64,000 nt of DNA from Kuschelorhynchus macadamiae (GCA_030620095.1 JAUTXW010002101.1:334774-398773), one strand, 5' to 3'; counted from the first letter of the stretch, positions 22,620 through 34,284 are shown. The notes: generated from the sequence alone by a model not told the origin. A program made the numbers and translations.

Positions 22620-23945
22620 TGCATGCGTCAAAAAGAGTGGGCTGGTTTCTGTTAGTTCTATGTGTTGTCCTGTAAGAATTTTCTCACTGTGTGGCAAGTA
22701 CTGAGCAGGATTGCCTTCTGGATGTCGATAAAGGTGTTAGTATGTAGTCTTATACTTTTCATGTTTGATTCTGGTGTTTTTGGAACTGCTGTATCTCGAT
22801 GGCCAGCTCCACATATTGGTAATTTTTGTCTTGATATTTATCTAAAACGTTGTTATTGTTGGGTACGATATCGATATCGATAGCAGTATCTACCAAATAA
22901 GCTGTCTTTTTTTCCTTATTTAACAGTACCACATCAGGCCGATTATTCGTCACCCGCCTGTCGATGATAATTGCCCGATCGTAGTACAGTTTGAAGGCAT
23001 TATTTTCAAGCACTGAACTTGGTTGGTATTTATAATTGTACACTGGAATGTGTTCAGGAGCTCGTATTTATTAGCAACCTTCTGATGTATGATGTTGTAC
23101 AACTAGTTTTGTCACTGGAGGTAGTCCCTGTTTGCTAGGTAAGTGCTGCCAGTTGTTATATGCCGTATAGTCTCTGATCTCTCGTTACATTTTCGATACT
23201 TATCGGATTCAGCGGATCAGTCTTTGATGAATAATTTCGTGAAATTCCGTGTATTATTAACTTGGTCCTGTATTGCCATAACAAATCCTTCCATCTCTGC
23301 AATTTGAGCTCACTGTTCTTGTTTGTCGGGGTCTGAAATGATGTTGTCACTTGCGAGATTAAGTGGAGAGTATGAGTTGTCACTTAGGGTCATTATGCGG
23401 TGGAGGCTTGATATTTGTGCCTTGTTGGTGATGAAGTCTCTCAAGTTTTGCAACTGTCGGGAGTGCGAATTGGCCAAATCAACAAGGGATCTTCCTCTTT
23501 TTGTTCATGGTAAGGTCATTCAGAGAGTTGATGACCTTAAGTGGTTTGACTTGTACCTGGTCATCATTAGGCGAGTAGTTTGTTGTAGCCCTTCTAGCTC
23601 CGTGTTAGTCCATTTCAAGATTCCGAAACTGTAAGTCAGCACGGGCACAGCATAGGTGTTAATTGTTGTAATGAGATTTTCGGCGGTTAGTTCTGTCTTC
23701 AGAAGAGCTCGTACTCTTTGAACGTTTTGCTCTTTCAGCTTGGTCTTTCCTTGCTTATTCTGGAGCAGTCTAGCTTGTTGGACCCTAGCTATTTGTCTTG
23801 GTATCATTTGGTTCATCGCTAGAACTATTTCTCCATTGGGTAGGGCTACATCACCATTAATAACTTTGTCTTTTACGATATTTAAGACTTTACATTCCAT
23901 TCCATATTTCATATGTCTTGTCTTTCGAGAAGGTGTACGTCACGT
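22620..23945 (-). mobile_element. R4/Dong-like LINE copy B, 5'-truncated
   Basis: Starts inside the RT thumb (QARLLQNKQGK, RVRALLKTELTAENLIT, TYAVPVLTYSFGILKWTN; 23912-23560). It continues through the linker (WKDLLWQYRTKLIIHGISRN, ~23280) to the endonuclease (23043-22760). It ends with the C-terminal tail TFIDIQKAILLSTCHTVRKF (~22720-22660) and a short 3' UTR. Its 3' end abuts the 5' end of copy A. Confidence 0.82.
22759..23043 (-). pseudogene. restriction-like endonuclease of LINE copy B, motif intact
   Basis: YKYQPSSVLENNAFKLYYD precedes NRPDVVLLNKEKKTAYLVD, which keeps both catalytic aspartates (RPD and LVD). A small GATATC-repeat expansion (DTAIDIDIV) follows the motif. Compare copy A, where RPD is RPG. 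Confidence 0.8.
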
Positions 23946-24189
23946 CAATCAAATTATTAATATTATTATTGAATAAAATACGTTTAGATTTAGAATATAA
24001 ACATTTTAGTTTAAATTTAATACATTTGTAATTAACTTTTCAGATACATAACAATTCGTAACTTTATTGCCTATTTGGTAATGAAATATTTACTGTCATT
24101 CTGTTATTTTGAGAACAATAAAAACGTTTTCCATCAACTGTATCCAAATATTTATCTTGAAATTCTAACAGTAGAGCCAAAAGCTTTTA

Positions 24190-25200
24190 TAGTACAGTGT
24201 TATGGTTTAGGGGAAAATACCTCAAACGTAGGAGTGATAAGGTTTCGCCAAAAAGTGGCGTAACATATCTTTGACAGACAAAACTGTAAAATCTGTTATT
24301 TTTAAATTTTATGCGGACGGACAACGTACTTAATGTTAAAAAGAAAAAATCCAGCTTAAGCGAAGAAGAAAATACAGTTGCCGTCATCACAGTGGATTCT
24401 GTTCACCATCATCCCAAACAGTGCCGGATCGACGTTTTTTTTTCTAGTGAAGCGAGATGAGAGCTTTGCGCCCCTGTTTGTCAAGTCTTTACACAAAGTC
24501 AAAAATGCCGGTAGATATAGATATATGGATTTTTTTTAACGATAGCGACGGCCGACCGATGAAGCTTTTAAGCATGCAACATGGTTGCCACTTTGCTGAC
24601 AGTTTCGAACCGTTGTGTGCCCTAATATTGGAATACCAGTAAACAATGTTTTCATTAAGGTAATTTTGTAAATTTTCTTAGAAATATTTTGCTTAAAATA
24701 CGGCCCTGTAGATATGGCGCTGAATGATCCAAAAAAAATTTCTTCAGCAGAGGGCATGTGAAATTGGCATCGTTGGTAAATCACATTTGCAAGTGATTTA
24801 TAAAGCAAATAAAATGAAACCATATAAGCTTAAATTTATCCATAAACTGGAAGAATGCCATGAGACCAAAATATTAGATTTTTGTTTATGGTTTGTTGAA
24901 CATTTTCAAAATCGTAATTTCTTCAAAAATATTATATTTTTGGAGAAGCTACCTTTACCACAAATGAAACAGTTAGTTCCCAAAATGTACGTTTCTGGAG
25001 TACCGAAAATCCAGATTTTCGTATTAATTATTTCGTATTAAAGTCAATGTTTGGTGTGGAATTTCTTTTAAAGGGATTATTGGTTCCTACTTTTTTAATG
25101 GGAATATGGATCAGAACAAAATTTAGAAATGTTAAACTCTGTCTTGCTTTTCAGCAAGATGGCCACTCAGCGCAATCTTCAACAATTATATTGTTCTTTT
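24190..25200 (+). pseudogene. mariner-superfamily transposase, N-terminus to second catalytic motif
   Basis: Plus-strand pieces across frameshifts: a helix-turn-helix (FRQK, LTDKTVKSVIFKFYADGQRT), then ITVDSVHHHP-like residues (~24390). These are followed by YKLKFIHKLEECHETKILDF (24830) and FLEK/FGEATFTTNETVSSQNV (first catalytic region, ~24945). Next come RFWSTENPDFRINY (~24995), GLLVPTFLMGIW (~25080) and FQQDGHSAQSSTIIL (second catalytic D, 25150). It ends directly at the terminal repeat; the missing C-terminus lies inverted at 17790-17995. Confidence 0.7.
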
Positions 25201-25266
25201 TGTAATATATTAAAGAATTTAATATTTCAAAAAATATTCCTCATTTCTATTTCTTGGCCAACCCTG

Positions 25267-25355
25267 TATATTATATTGAATATATAATACTGTTTTTGAA
25301 AATTTCTAAACGTATTCATCATATAATTTTAAAAAAGTAAGTGCTTCAGCGAAAT
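25267..25355. repeat. right arm of the split palindromic element
   Basis: Inverted copy of 17605-17690. Joining the arms at the TA restores a near-perfect palindrome. Confidence 0.8.
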
Positions 25356-25499
25356 TTTTTTAATTATGAACTCTTTTTAGCATCCTATATACTAAATTGC
25401 AAAAGTAATACTTTTTTGCATAAATCCAACTTTGGTGAGTTTTTCTATACCAAATAACATACTCTTAGCACCATTAACATATACCTTTGTATTCCTTAT

Positions 25500-25619
25500 A
25501 GTTTGTCCTGAGGAAGAGTCTTCAGACGCGAGAAGGAAAGCTTCGAAAATGCCAAATGTGATTTTGGCGAAAAGTCAGCAAAACTGTTTTTTTCAGAACG
25601 GTGTACACCCGGAATGAAA

Positions 25620-25622
<3 letters not shown>
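25500..25622 (+). repeat. PLE-type terminal repeat fragment with hammerhead-like motif
   Basis: GAAAATGCCAAATGTGATTT, GGCGAAAAGTCAGCAAAAC and GGAATGAAAACACATA match the minus-strand fragment at 14421-14535. The hairpin GCCAAA/TTTGGC precedes GAAAAGTC, a degraded GAAACGTC. Followed by (TA)n. Confidence 0.55.

Positions 25623-25684
<62 letters not shown>
25623..25684. repeat. (TA)n microsatellite
   Basis: Pure TA run. Confidence 0.95.
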
Positions 25685-25689
<5 letters not shown>

Positions 25690-26815
25690 CATCACATTAT
25701 ACGCATCGCTAAGGTAAAGACGTCGCATGTCAATTTTCTTTTCCTCAGTATGCAAAATAAATTTCTCTGTGGAAGCTCATATATTCATGCCATCTTACTG
25801 TATCATTCCTTATCAGGGGACGTGTCAGAATATTTTCCTGTACCTTATTTTATAGTGTCAATGTAGCTGCTTACGTTAAGTTTGATATATTCGCCACGTA
25901 GCTAAGGGTATATTGCGGTATTAGGTACAATTTCATACATTTTGTGCAGTTACCTGTATAAGAAAAGGCTTTTACTTTTCCACTTCATTCGAGAACCTTA
26001 GAAAGTTAATTTAAGTTCAACAGATCTATTTATATTACTGCAAATATCCATTCTAATTATTTTACCAGAGAATCATACTAATGCGTACACAGTAAAGTTG
26101 ACATAAGAAGGAATTACATAACTAATATTAGAACAGCGGCGCTAAAGGAGTTGTAATAATCGCATCACAATTATTTGCAGTTAATTTTTTTAATCTAGTA
26201 GATTATTTGGCACATACTCCCATATTTTTGCAATTTTTGCTCCCCTCCAAGATATCTTTGCTTTTTAGGGTCTTTACCTAGATCCCAAAAAATACGGGAT
26301 TCACAAATTGGCGGACGACGATTTGAGGGATAAGTCAATTTAGCATATGGGTATTTTTTCTGTTAGCTAATTTCCAAGCTAGAAAAAAATAATTTCCTTG
26401 CTGGCAAAAAAAATTGTTCTCATAACACTTAGATTTTTATTTAGTTAAACATTCTTTTTAAAATGGTTAACAAGGGGATTTCACATTACGGAATTAAGGC
26501 TTCAACTAATAATTTATTTTATGATAAATATTTGTCGAATTTACTTTGTTGGTTTCTTAATACATTTTGTTTGTTTAGGATTATATTTTTTTGAGTTAGA
26601 CTGTCTAATTTTTGACATTTTTATTTAGTTTTTAAACCTCTATACTTCAATGCTAATTATATGTTTACCTTGCTTTTTTCAGCATTACGCAGGTAGGACA
26701 TAAACGTTTAGGTAATAATATTAAATAGATATAATTTCAATATACCATTAATACTAAATTATAAAAAATGTCAAAATAACTTATAATCAACATTTTCTCC
26801 GCCAAAATATCGCAT
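25690..26815. other. AT-rich sequence, nothing recognised
   Basis: No supported frame or repeat. Confidence 0.45.
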
Positions 26816-26824
26816 TTGCAAAAT

Positions 26825-27240
26825 TGACTTCAGCCGAAACATCACAGCAGCTAAATTGCCTAAAAAAACCTATTTCCGTAGGTCTGTCGGTTTTCGATCT
26901 GAACGGGCAGCGTAGCTACAAAACGACTTACCCGACTGATTTTGCTAAAAATTCTAGGTTTATATGGAGACGGAATGGTCACATTTTCTTAAAAATCCAA
27001 TATGGCAGAACAAAATGGTGGCGTAATAGTGTTAAAAAATATCTATTAGAAAACTACGAACTGACATTGCACAAAAATCAAGTGGCGCCTTAAAGTCAAA
27101 AAAAAAACTTATTCAATTGACTTGAAATTTTGTGCAAAAATCGAATATTAAACAGGGATAAACTGGTAAAACTTTAGTGGAATTCTTTATTGCAAAATGA
27201 AATAGCCGTCTAATAAAATATTTAAAAAGTCAGTAAATCA
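26825..27240 (-). repeat. CCATTTTGTT-family repeat, copy 3 (reverse orientation)
   Basis: Reads the family tail-to-head: CCGTAGGTCTGTCGG (the GACCGAC block reversed), then AAATCCAATATGGCAGAAC, AAAATGGTGGCG and ATCAAGTGGCGCC. Confidence 0.75.
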
Positions 27241-27382
27241 TCGAATACAATATTCTATTTATGGGTGAAAACAAATAGGCAATTTATTTTTAATATATAA
27301 TTTATATGAATTAGCTATGAAAGCCATGAATAACGTATTTTTGTATACGTATTTTGATTTAATATATTGTGGTTTAAACAAC

Positions 27383-27725
27383 TTAGGCGGTCATTTGCCA
27401 CATCGCTGAAGGGTTTTTTGTTTTTTGAGAAGGACATAATTCTGTATCGGTAGTGCTGAGTACTTCCTCAGTTCCAACAGGAACGATATATTTAGGAACT
27501 AATTCTCCACTGCTAAGTCCTTTGACTAACCGTGTTCTATCCACAAAAACTAAGTATCCCACTTTAAATTTATAAGCTTTTTTTTCGTATTTGTCAAACA
27601 AAATCTGCTTCCTATAGTCCTGGAGCTCACGATTAAGATTTTGGGGATATTGTGAATTCTGATTATCGCTCCTAAATTTTCACCACAGTTCAGTCTGTGC
27701 TATAGTGGTTGCAAGAAATGGAGTG
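27383..27725 (-). pseudogene. Gypsy-type LTR retroelement integrase C-terminus (fragment)
   Basis: The minus strand reads PFLATTIAQTEL, NLNRELQDYRKQILFDKY, then KAYKFKVGYLVFVDRTRLVK and SSGELVPKYIVP. This is the SH3-like C-terminal region of Ty3/Gypsy integrases (KVGDLV...KL.PKYIGPY). GDLV is altered to GYLV and the GPY/F motif is frameshifted. No LTRs or other polyprotein domains are nearby. Confidence 0.7.
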
Positions 27726-27729
27726 TATG

Positions 27730-30180
27730 TGTCATTGAATAAATAAACTTACAAAAAAGAGCCTAGCCGTGACCTTGACGAGACCGGGAAGGACTCAAAA
27801 GATTCAAAGCGATGGCCCGTCAAAATGACAACACCTTGTTTCCGGTTTTCAGTGGGGTGTTCAGTTTGATTTTTACATTAAAATTTAGAGAGTAATTTGA
27901 AAGCTTATACTTTTGAAAGAGAATTATAATTAAGGTATGGACTAAATCAAACAAGCCAATTAGTGGGATACATTATTTCGAGTGCCAATTTAACAAAAAA
28001 TTGGTGAAACATTAAAATTTATATGTTTAACAGCTCACTTTAGATATTATTAAATTCTACTTTTCACATAATAGGTCTTTTGTACAAATACAAGAGGCAG
28101 TTTTGCCGCCTGTGCCAAATAAATTACCATAGCGTGAACGCATTCTTGGTGATGAGCTGTCGTGACACGTGCCCAATAATTGCAATACAGTAATTTGATG
28201 TATAGCTTGCTACTAAGAAATACTTGCAACTAAAAATTTAACAGCGCAACCATAAGAGAGCCTTTTTGGAAACCCTTGCAGCTCATTTGAAAGTTTATCA
28301 TGCTTTGATAAGTTGTAAAAGGCACGAAATTTTTCTTGTTTCTTTTTCTTCGACTGTCCTTTTGTATTCTGCTTTCTTTTTATTAATTTTGTATGAATTT
28401 ATTAAATTATTAATTTACTTGAATTTAATAAATAAGACAATGATTTCTTTTTAAATAAGCAGAATGGCTATTTTTAGTTGAACCAGGAAATTATATTTTT
28501 TCTAAGTAATTAAAATTATTTAGAAAAGTTAAGTAGTTAAACAATATCAACGCATCTAAGATACAACAGACCATAAATAATTAAATATAAATAATTTTAT
28601 TAATACAGTCTAAATTACTTTTTAAATAAAAATACGCACAAGTATTATTTTAAACTCAAACTATTTACTTCTCATTTATACTATCGTGTTAGTTTTTTTT
28701 AAGATGCCCTAGAATGGAAGAACCCGGGGCCCCTTCACTTTTTTCGCAATTGTCTAGTTAAGGCTAAAGAATGATAGGTAGGGTTAGGTTAGGTCTGATC
28801 AAGTTAGTTTGCGCTTACAGAATCCAAATTTTTATTATTAGTATTTTTGGGATATCTTAAACGATATAAGCTTAGATTACGTCAGTTTTTTTCAAATTCA
28901 TTTAAATTACTTTTTAGTTCGAATAAAAAGTATATATAATTACACTAAGAATAGTTGGGCTACTTAGGGTTAGTTGTTCGCTACCTGAAATATATTAATA
29001 AATACCAGAAAAATATACTTTTGCAGAGAACCTAATGTTTTAAAAGTTTATAGAAATTAAAAAATATATATGTACCTATAAGTATAGGTATATTCTATTT
29101 TCCTACAAAAAGTCTAAAAAATGAAAAAATCATTTATCTCCAAAAAAGGATCATTTTTGGTTTGTCTTTACTAATTGTTAAACAAATGACATTTGTTGAG
29201 AAATAAAATCAAAACCTTCACCCTTCAGCACAGTATCAGATCCAAAAAATATAATGTTAGATGTTAAAATTTATTTTGTCCCATAAAATTGTTTCTAGAA
29301 ACTCATAATTCCAACTCTTTTTTTTTCGTTTTAAAACATTTTAATTAAAGTAATTTAACTGTTTTGGCCTAGAAAAATATTACATGAAATGTTACGCTAC
29401 TGTGTTTTTTATATATCACTTGGTTCTTAACCTAATTGTCTGATACTTTAAGAATTATAATTTTCATTATAAAAACAATTATTTTTGCCTTTAAATCGGA
29501 TTTGAAAGTGTCTAGTTAATTTCTTTACTTACGACAATACAAATGCCCTTACCGGGGGAACGAAATTCCTTTCTCCCTTGTAGTTTTAATACGGGCCATA
29601 CAACTCACCATTTTTTGTATTCAGGAGAACAGAAACCGCCAAAAATGTGTTTGTTACATTTTATAACACAAACACAACTTGTCAATCAAGTTTATATATA
29701 AACTGCTAAAACTTAAGTTTGAATATGCAAAAGCGACATCAACAAACCGAAACGGAAACATCAGAAAAATAAGGTCCCAAAAATCACGTAGTTCCGTCAA
29801 AAGCCTGCTATTTTAAAATAGTGCATAGGGCTCTTTCCTGTTGTTTATTTATTCAAAGATATGTGTACTTCAGTTAAATTCACAATATCAATCTAGTTGC
29901 TGCGCGAATAAAACTTTTTTTAAACGAAAAAATAAAATACAAAGAAATAATAATCCCTGTGAGTTTGATATTTAAGATTACGTCAGACCATAGAGATCAG
30001 TTTAAACGTTAAATTTATTTCTTGAAACTGCCCGCCTCAATTACTGTAGCACCGACAGTACTGCCTTATTCATATTTACGGGTCGTTAGCTCGTGGGAAA
30101 AAATAAAGCTTATACCCTTCTTCAATATAATAAGATACAAATTTCCTAATAAAACGAAACAAGAAAAATTATATAAACGA
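27730..30180. other. AT-rich sequence, nothing recognised
   Basis: Contains only a short GGTTAGGTTAGG stretch (~28775), too short to call telomeric, and a GGGGCCCC patch near 28728. Confidence 0.45.
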
Positions 30181-30184
30181 TTTT

Positions 30185-30310
30185 TGAAGCAGAGGGGTGG
30201 CGGACCCCCTTTTCGACGAGCCCTAGGCCCGCGCCTAACGAGTAATGCGGACCTGAGCACCGCGACTGGACGCAGGCCATATTACAAATTCAGGACCTAG
30301 GAGCGTTATC
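30185..30310. other. isolated GC-rich island
   Basis: GTGGCGGACCCCCTTTTCG, GAGCCCTAGGCCCGCGCC and CACCGCGACTGGACGCAGG stand in an otherwise very AT-rich region. Possibly a non-autonomous DNA transposon end. The open frames through it show no family signature. Confidence 0.4.
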
Positions 30311-31225
30311 ATAGGATCATCATTAACAATCGGGCTCCCGAATCAATTTACTATTGATAGTTCGCTTTCCTCATAATATAATTATTATCAATAAACGGGA
30401 TTTATGATATGAAAATGATAACAATAAATATTTTAAAAATAAATTATTTAAAAAGAACGCATGATACTCCGGCATGTCAGGTTATATATAATATACCAAT
30501 AATAAAAATTGCTACTCTAAAAGTGGACTTAAAAATCTTTAAAAAAATATAACTATATATTAAAGCACTAGTTTTGCAAAGTACGGGTTAAGCACAATAG
30601 ACGTGGAAAATTACCCTAAAGTGTCTTATGTATTGAGTGCTTTACACAATCTGATTTATTTGTCATTTTGGTATCAAAAGGAACTCACATTTACTTTATA
30701 AAACATATTCGGAAAACATTTTTAGGTTGGTAAAATATTAATAAAAATGAAATCCGTTATTTTATTTTTCGTAATAAGAATCTAAGAAACGTTACGTGTG
30801 GACCTAGGACCTAGACTAAAGAAAAAATGAGTTTCAATTAAGCACTTTTATGAAATCGACTTAACCTAATATCATTACTATAAACGTCAAATAGATAAAA
30901 GGAATGTTAAATGTATATATTATATTTTTTTGGCTGTCCTTTTTTTTACCTGTTCCTTTAGTAATATTTTTCCATGCATATATTATTGTCTGTTGACGTT
31001 ATAGACGTTACGACTATAGTTTTTGTCTAAATGTTTTTTGAAAACCTGTTGGTAAAACAATACAGAAATAGTTTTAAAAAATTATTGTATCCTAGAACGT
31101 AAGTAAGAAGTCAGTAAATCCAAGTCATGACACCATATAGAGTTGAATACAGGTTTTCTAAAAATATACATAGCTTTAAATATATAAAACTGTTAAAACA
31201 CTCACATTTTACATACAAACTTTAG
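30310..31225. other. AT-rich sequence, nothing recognised
   Basis: No supported feature. Confidence 0.45.
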
Positions 31226-31229
31226 ATAA

Positions 31230-32115
31230 AGATAACAACGAAGTGTGGAATATTATTATTACAACATAGAAGTATAGATTTTGCTGAGGTTGTTTACGTG
31301 TTTTTTATCGTTTATATAATTTTTGTTTAGACGAGATTCGTTGTTTAAATCTTAATTTCATTTTAACCAAACATGTGATGTTTTTTATTTTTCGTGGTTT
31401 GTTTACTCAGTTTGAATTTTCATATTTATGGCTTTTCACTCGATTTTCTAACTATTGGCTTGTTTGCTTAATATAAAATCCCTTACGATTGTTATATGGA
31501 GCCTCATATGCCATATTGTTTTTTTTTGTTATTTGATGTTTTAGTTTTCCGTTTGCTAAAAATTTTTGATAATAAATTATCTTTTATGGCAAATTTAAAT
31601 GTTGATTTTTTTAAAGTAATTTTTGAAATTTTTGGATAAACCATTAATGAAAGGAAGAGAAATGTGGTTTTTGCGGCTATGATATAATATTTTTAATGCA
31701 ATTTATAGATTTATAACGTCATTGAATTTAGCTTTCAAATACTCTGTTAATTAAGTTTGATGGATAGTGGTTTAACATTAATGCCCTTTTTGCTTTTTTA
31801 AGAGTATTTTCCCTGTATCCAGGGTTAAGAAAATGAATTTACTATACTACTACTACCATTGCCGATCTCTTTTGAGTTTGTTGGCGACTAGAAATAAGGC
31901 CATGTAGCTTTGTATACCATTCTGTTTTTATGTTTCCTCCAATATGATGTAATGTGAAATTCAGATAAATAATAAATTGCTTTGATTGATTGCTTTGTTC
32001 TTTTTCAGTGCCGATTGCAGGTTTTCATAGTATTACTGTAGTCTGTTGTCAGATTGATCAAACGAAATAGCAGTGATGCAATTGTCAATGTAACGGAAAA
32101 AGAAATGACTAATAA
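31230..32115 (-). pseudogene. Penelope-like element fragment adjoining the DIRS element
   Basis: The minus strand from 32110 reads a YxDD region as YIDNCITAISFDQSDNRLQ (YVDD changed to YIDN). It continues with HHIGGNIKTEWYTKLHGLIS (~31920), LMLNHYPSNLINRVFES (~31770), then a GIY-YIG remnant (YIKQANQ, LENRVKSHKYENSN; ~31480-31420). Its 5' end stops where the DIRS inverted repeat starts (32126), suggesting interruption by that element. Confidence 0.65.
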
Positions 32116-32125
32116 ACTCTATTAT

Positions 32126-32238
32126 CTGTAGTACTACTTCTTATCACTGTTGTGTGCGCAAGTTGAAAGAGAATGAATCACCGCCTGCCTGAACCCATCG
32201 GAATACACCTTTCGTATTATATATCGTCATTATACTTC
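32126..32238. repeat. left inverted terminal repeat of DIRS element
   Basis: CTGTAGTACTACTTCTTATC, ACTGTTGTGTGCGCAAGTT, AACCCATCGGAATACACCTT and CGTCATTATACTTC recur inverted at 38866-38959. It carries ~20 bp not present on the right. Confidence 0.8.
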
Positions 32239-32760
32239 TTGCGCTGTGTGAGTCAAGTTACGCAATCCAATACCAACCGAAAAATTACGTCGAATTTGTT
32301 CTAAGTTCTAACAAACAAACGGAAACAGAAAGCCTTATCGGGCATAAGGCGAAAGATGAGAAAATTGAAAGAAAAAGTTAGAAAATATGAGTCAAGTAAG
32401 TAAATAAACATTATTATTATATCTTTTTTCATTTTAGATACATGCCGCCTATACCGATTATAAAAATTACAGACATGGTATTAATTGAATGACTAATATT
32501 CCCGGCATGGGCTGCTCTACTTTGTAGGCGTTGTTCTAGCTCAGCATAGTTCCTTTTTTTTTATCGGACATACGACAGCTTGTTTAAGTTTTTGCATCTC
32601 TTTATATGTGCCGAATCAATATCGAGTTACGTAAGGCTTAGGATGTTTAACACTCCAAGTGTTACGATATATAAGGCATACAAATATTTAAATTTACCGA
32701 ATAAATGCTGCAAACCATCATGCAAATATATAATTTTTACTACCAGTTAATAGTTTAACA

Positions 32761-33500
32761 GGTTCGGACTCAGATTCCTCCTCTACGGACTCAGAGACTG
32801 AAACTAGTAGCTCTGAGCAAAGCAGCGAAGACCTAACGACTGCCTTGCCAACTAATCAGGCCCCTAAAGAATTGACCACTATTTTGGGCGAAAACTCCAC
32901 CGACAAGAAATTATTTGGGGCCGAAATATCTGCCGATCTAGCGGATAGATGGAACTGCTATTTGACACAGAGTCTTGAAAAAGAAACAGTGGTAAAACTT
33001 GTACATCACGGAATTTCCGAACACAGAAAATTTCTCCTGTACCAAAACTTTAATAAAAAGGTACAATAGGTCGCTGTAGCCCAGTGCAGAGATTCCACGC
33101 TTTTGGTGAGGACTTCGGAGAAAAAGTAAGTCAGCAAAAAGTCTGGAAACCACCGTTAAGTAATTAAAGGCTTCAACTTCTACCCAGTCAAAAAACTCGA
33201 GAGTCCACGCCTCCAAAAATCATTGGAAATAAACAGAAGGCAAGAGGAACATGGCCTACTTCAACTCGAGACCGGTTTACAAAGCGAAATCATCGTACAG
33301 GTCAAACCGCAGCAAGAAGGAGAAATATCCCACAAAACAGAAGTGGAACTAGCGACGATAGAGGTAAAAGCAAAACCTAAATTTGCTGGAAGATTAAAGT
33401 TTGTTCACCAGAAATGGGAAAAAATAACTAACAATAAGCTCGTGCTTAGTTGGGTAAAGGGTTATAAAATTTCTTTTACAAAAAAATCCACGTCAACGTG
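32761..33500 (+). pseudogene. DIRS gag-like region
   Basis: A serine/acid-rich start (SDSDSSSTDSETETSSSEQS) is followed by LADRWNCYLTQSLEKE and HHGISEHRKFLLYQNF. A stop at 33067-33069 and frame changes break it before the RT N-terminus. Typical of the low-conservation ORF1 upstream of DIRS RT. Confidence 0.55.
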
Positions 33501-34216
33501 TGCCTCCGAAAATCCAAAATATACACAAGCACCTGAAAAAACTTTACTCAAACAGCATACAAAAACTTATCTATAAAGGAGCTATTAAAAAAGTTAGTAA
33601 GTGCAAAGCCCAGTTTTTATCTAGATATTTTCTAAGAAAAAAACATAATGGCAAACACAGGTTTATTTTAAACCTCCAAAACTTAAATACATTTCTAATA
33701 GGGGACACTAGAACAGTAAAAAATTTTATAAGTGAAAATTGTTATTTAGCGATCATTAATCTTAAAGATGCTTGCTTTTTAGTGCCCATTTGCCAGAGGT
33801 ACACAAAGTATTTAAGATTCAAGTTTAACAATAAATTGTTTGAATTTCAGTGTCTTCCTTTTGGCTTATCCACAGCTTCTTACGTTTTTACAAAAATTTT
33901 AAAACCAGTTATTAAAATATCTCTGAGACAAAAATCATATTTTAGTTTTTTATTTGGACAATGCCATACTAATAGGAAGAAATAAAAAAGAATGTTCGCT
34001 AAATATTAAAAATACCACCACAATTCTTAGGGAACTAGGTTTTATTATAAACGAGGGAAAAAGTATCTTAAATCCAACAAAATAACTAAAGTTTTTAGGG
34101 TTTGTTCTTAACACTAAATCTATGACTATGCGACCCACTGAGGAGAAAAAAGTTAAAATAAAAAAGTTGATAAACAATATGCTTGTAAAAAATAAAACAA
34201 AAATAAGAAACTTATA
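33370..34216 (+). pseudogene. DIRS reverse transcriptase
   Basis: AGRLKFVHQKWEKITNNK (~33390) opens the domain. FLSRYFLRKKHNGKHRFILN, INLKDACFLVPI (palm A, D present) and FEFQCLPFGLSTASYVFTK (palm B) follow. The catalytic box, one frame over at ~33950, reads YLDNAILIG, so YLDD has become YLDN. FIINEGKSILNPTK and LKFLGFVLNTKSMTMRPTEE continue to 34160. Two or more frame changes. Confidence 0.82.
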
Positions 34217-34275
34217 GTAAGTGCCCTATAAGTTTCTTATCTTTGTTTTATTTTTTACAAGCATATTGTTTATCA
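34168..34275. repeat. 49-bp near-perfect snap-back hairpin inside the DIRS polymerase
   Basis: 34168-34216 and 34227-34275 are reverse complements with a single mismatch, separated by a 10-nt loop (GTAAGTGCCC). The right arm replaces a short piece of polymerase coding sequence; DIRS homology resumes right after it (FCPAT-YGWLYTKRKGK, from ~34285). Confidence 0.95.
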
Positions 34276-34284
34276 TCACTTCAT

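Larger units (their letters stand above)
17691..25266. mobile_element. CAGGGTTGGC-ended mariner-like element, filled with LINEs and internally inverted
   Basis: The outer termini CAGGGTTGGC (17691) and GGCCAACCCTG (to 25266) are flanked by TA and by inverted arms of a host palindrome. Transposase remnants lie at both ends but in opposite orientation: the C-terminus on the minus strand at the left, and the N-terminus through the second catalytic motif on the plus strand at the right. Either an inversion occurred inside one element, or two inverted copies are joined. Two R4-like LINEs occupy the middle. Confidence 0.65.

Noticed and set aside
22270..22704. 144-codon plus-strand frame
   Set aside because: Antisense shadow of the R4-like LINE; cysteine-rich only by codon complement.
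27383..27725. A complete LTR retroelement or endogenous retrovirus around the integrase fragment
   Set aside because: No LTRs, protease, RT, or envelope-like frame found nearby; only the integrase tail is supported.
28770..28790. GGTTAGGTTAGG telomere-like motif
   Set aside because: Only about two TTAGG units; too short to be an interstitial telomeric array.
33950..34177. 75-codon minus frame in the DIRS RT
   Set aside because: Antisense shadow of the reverse transcriptase.
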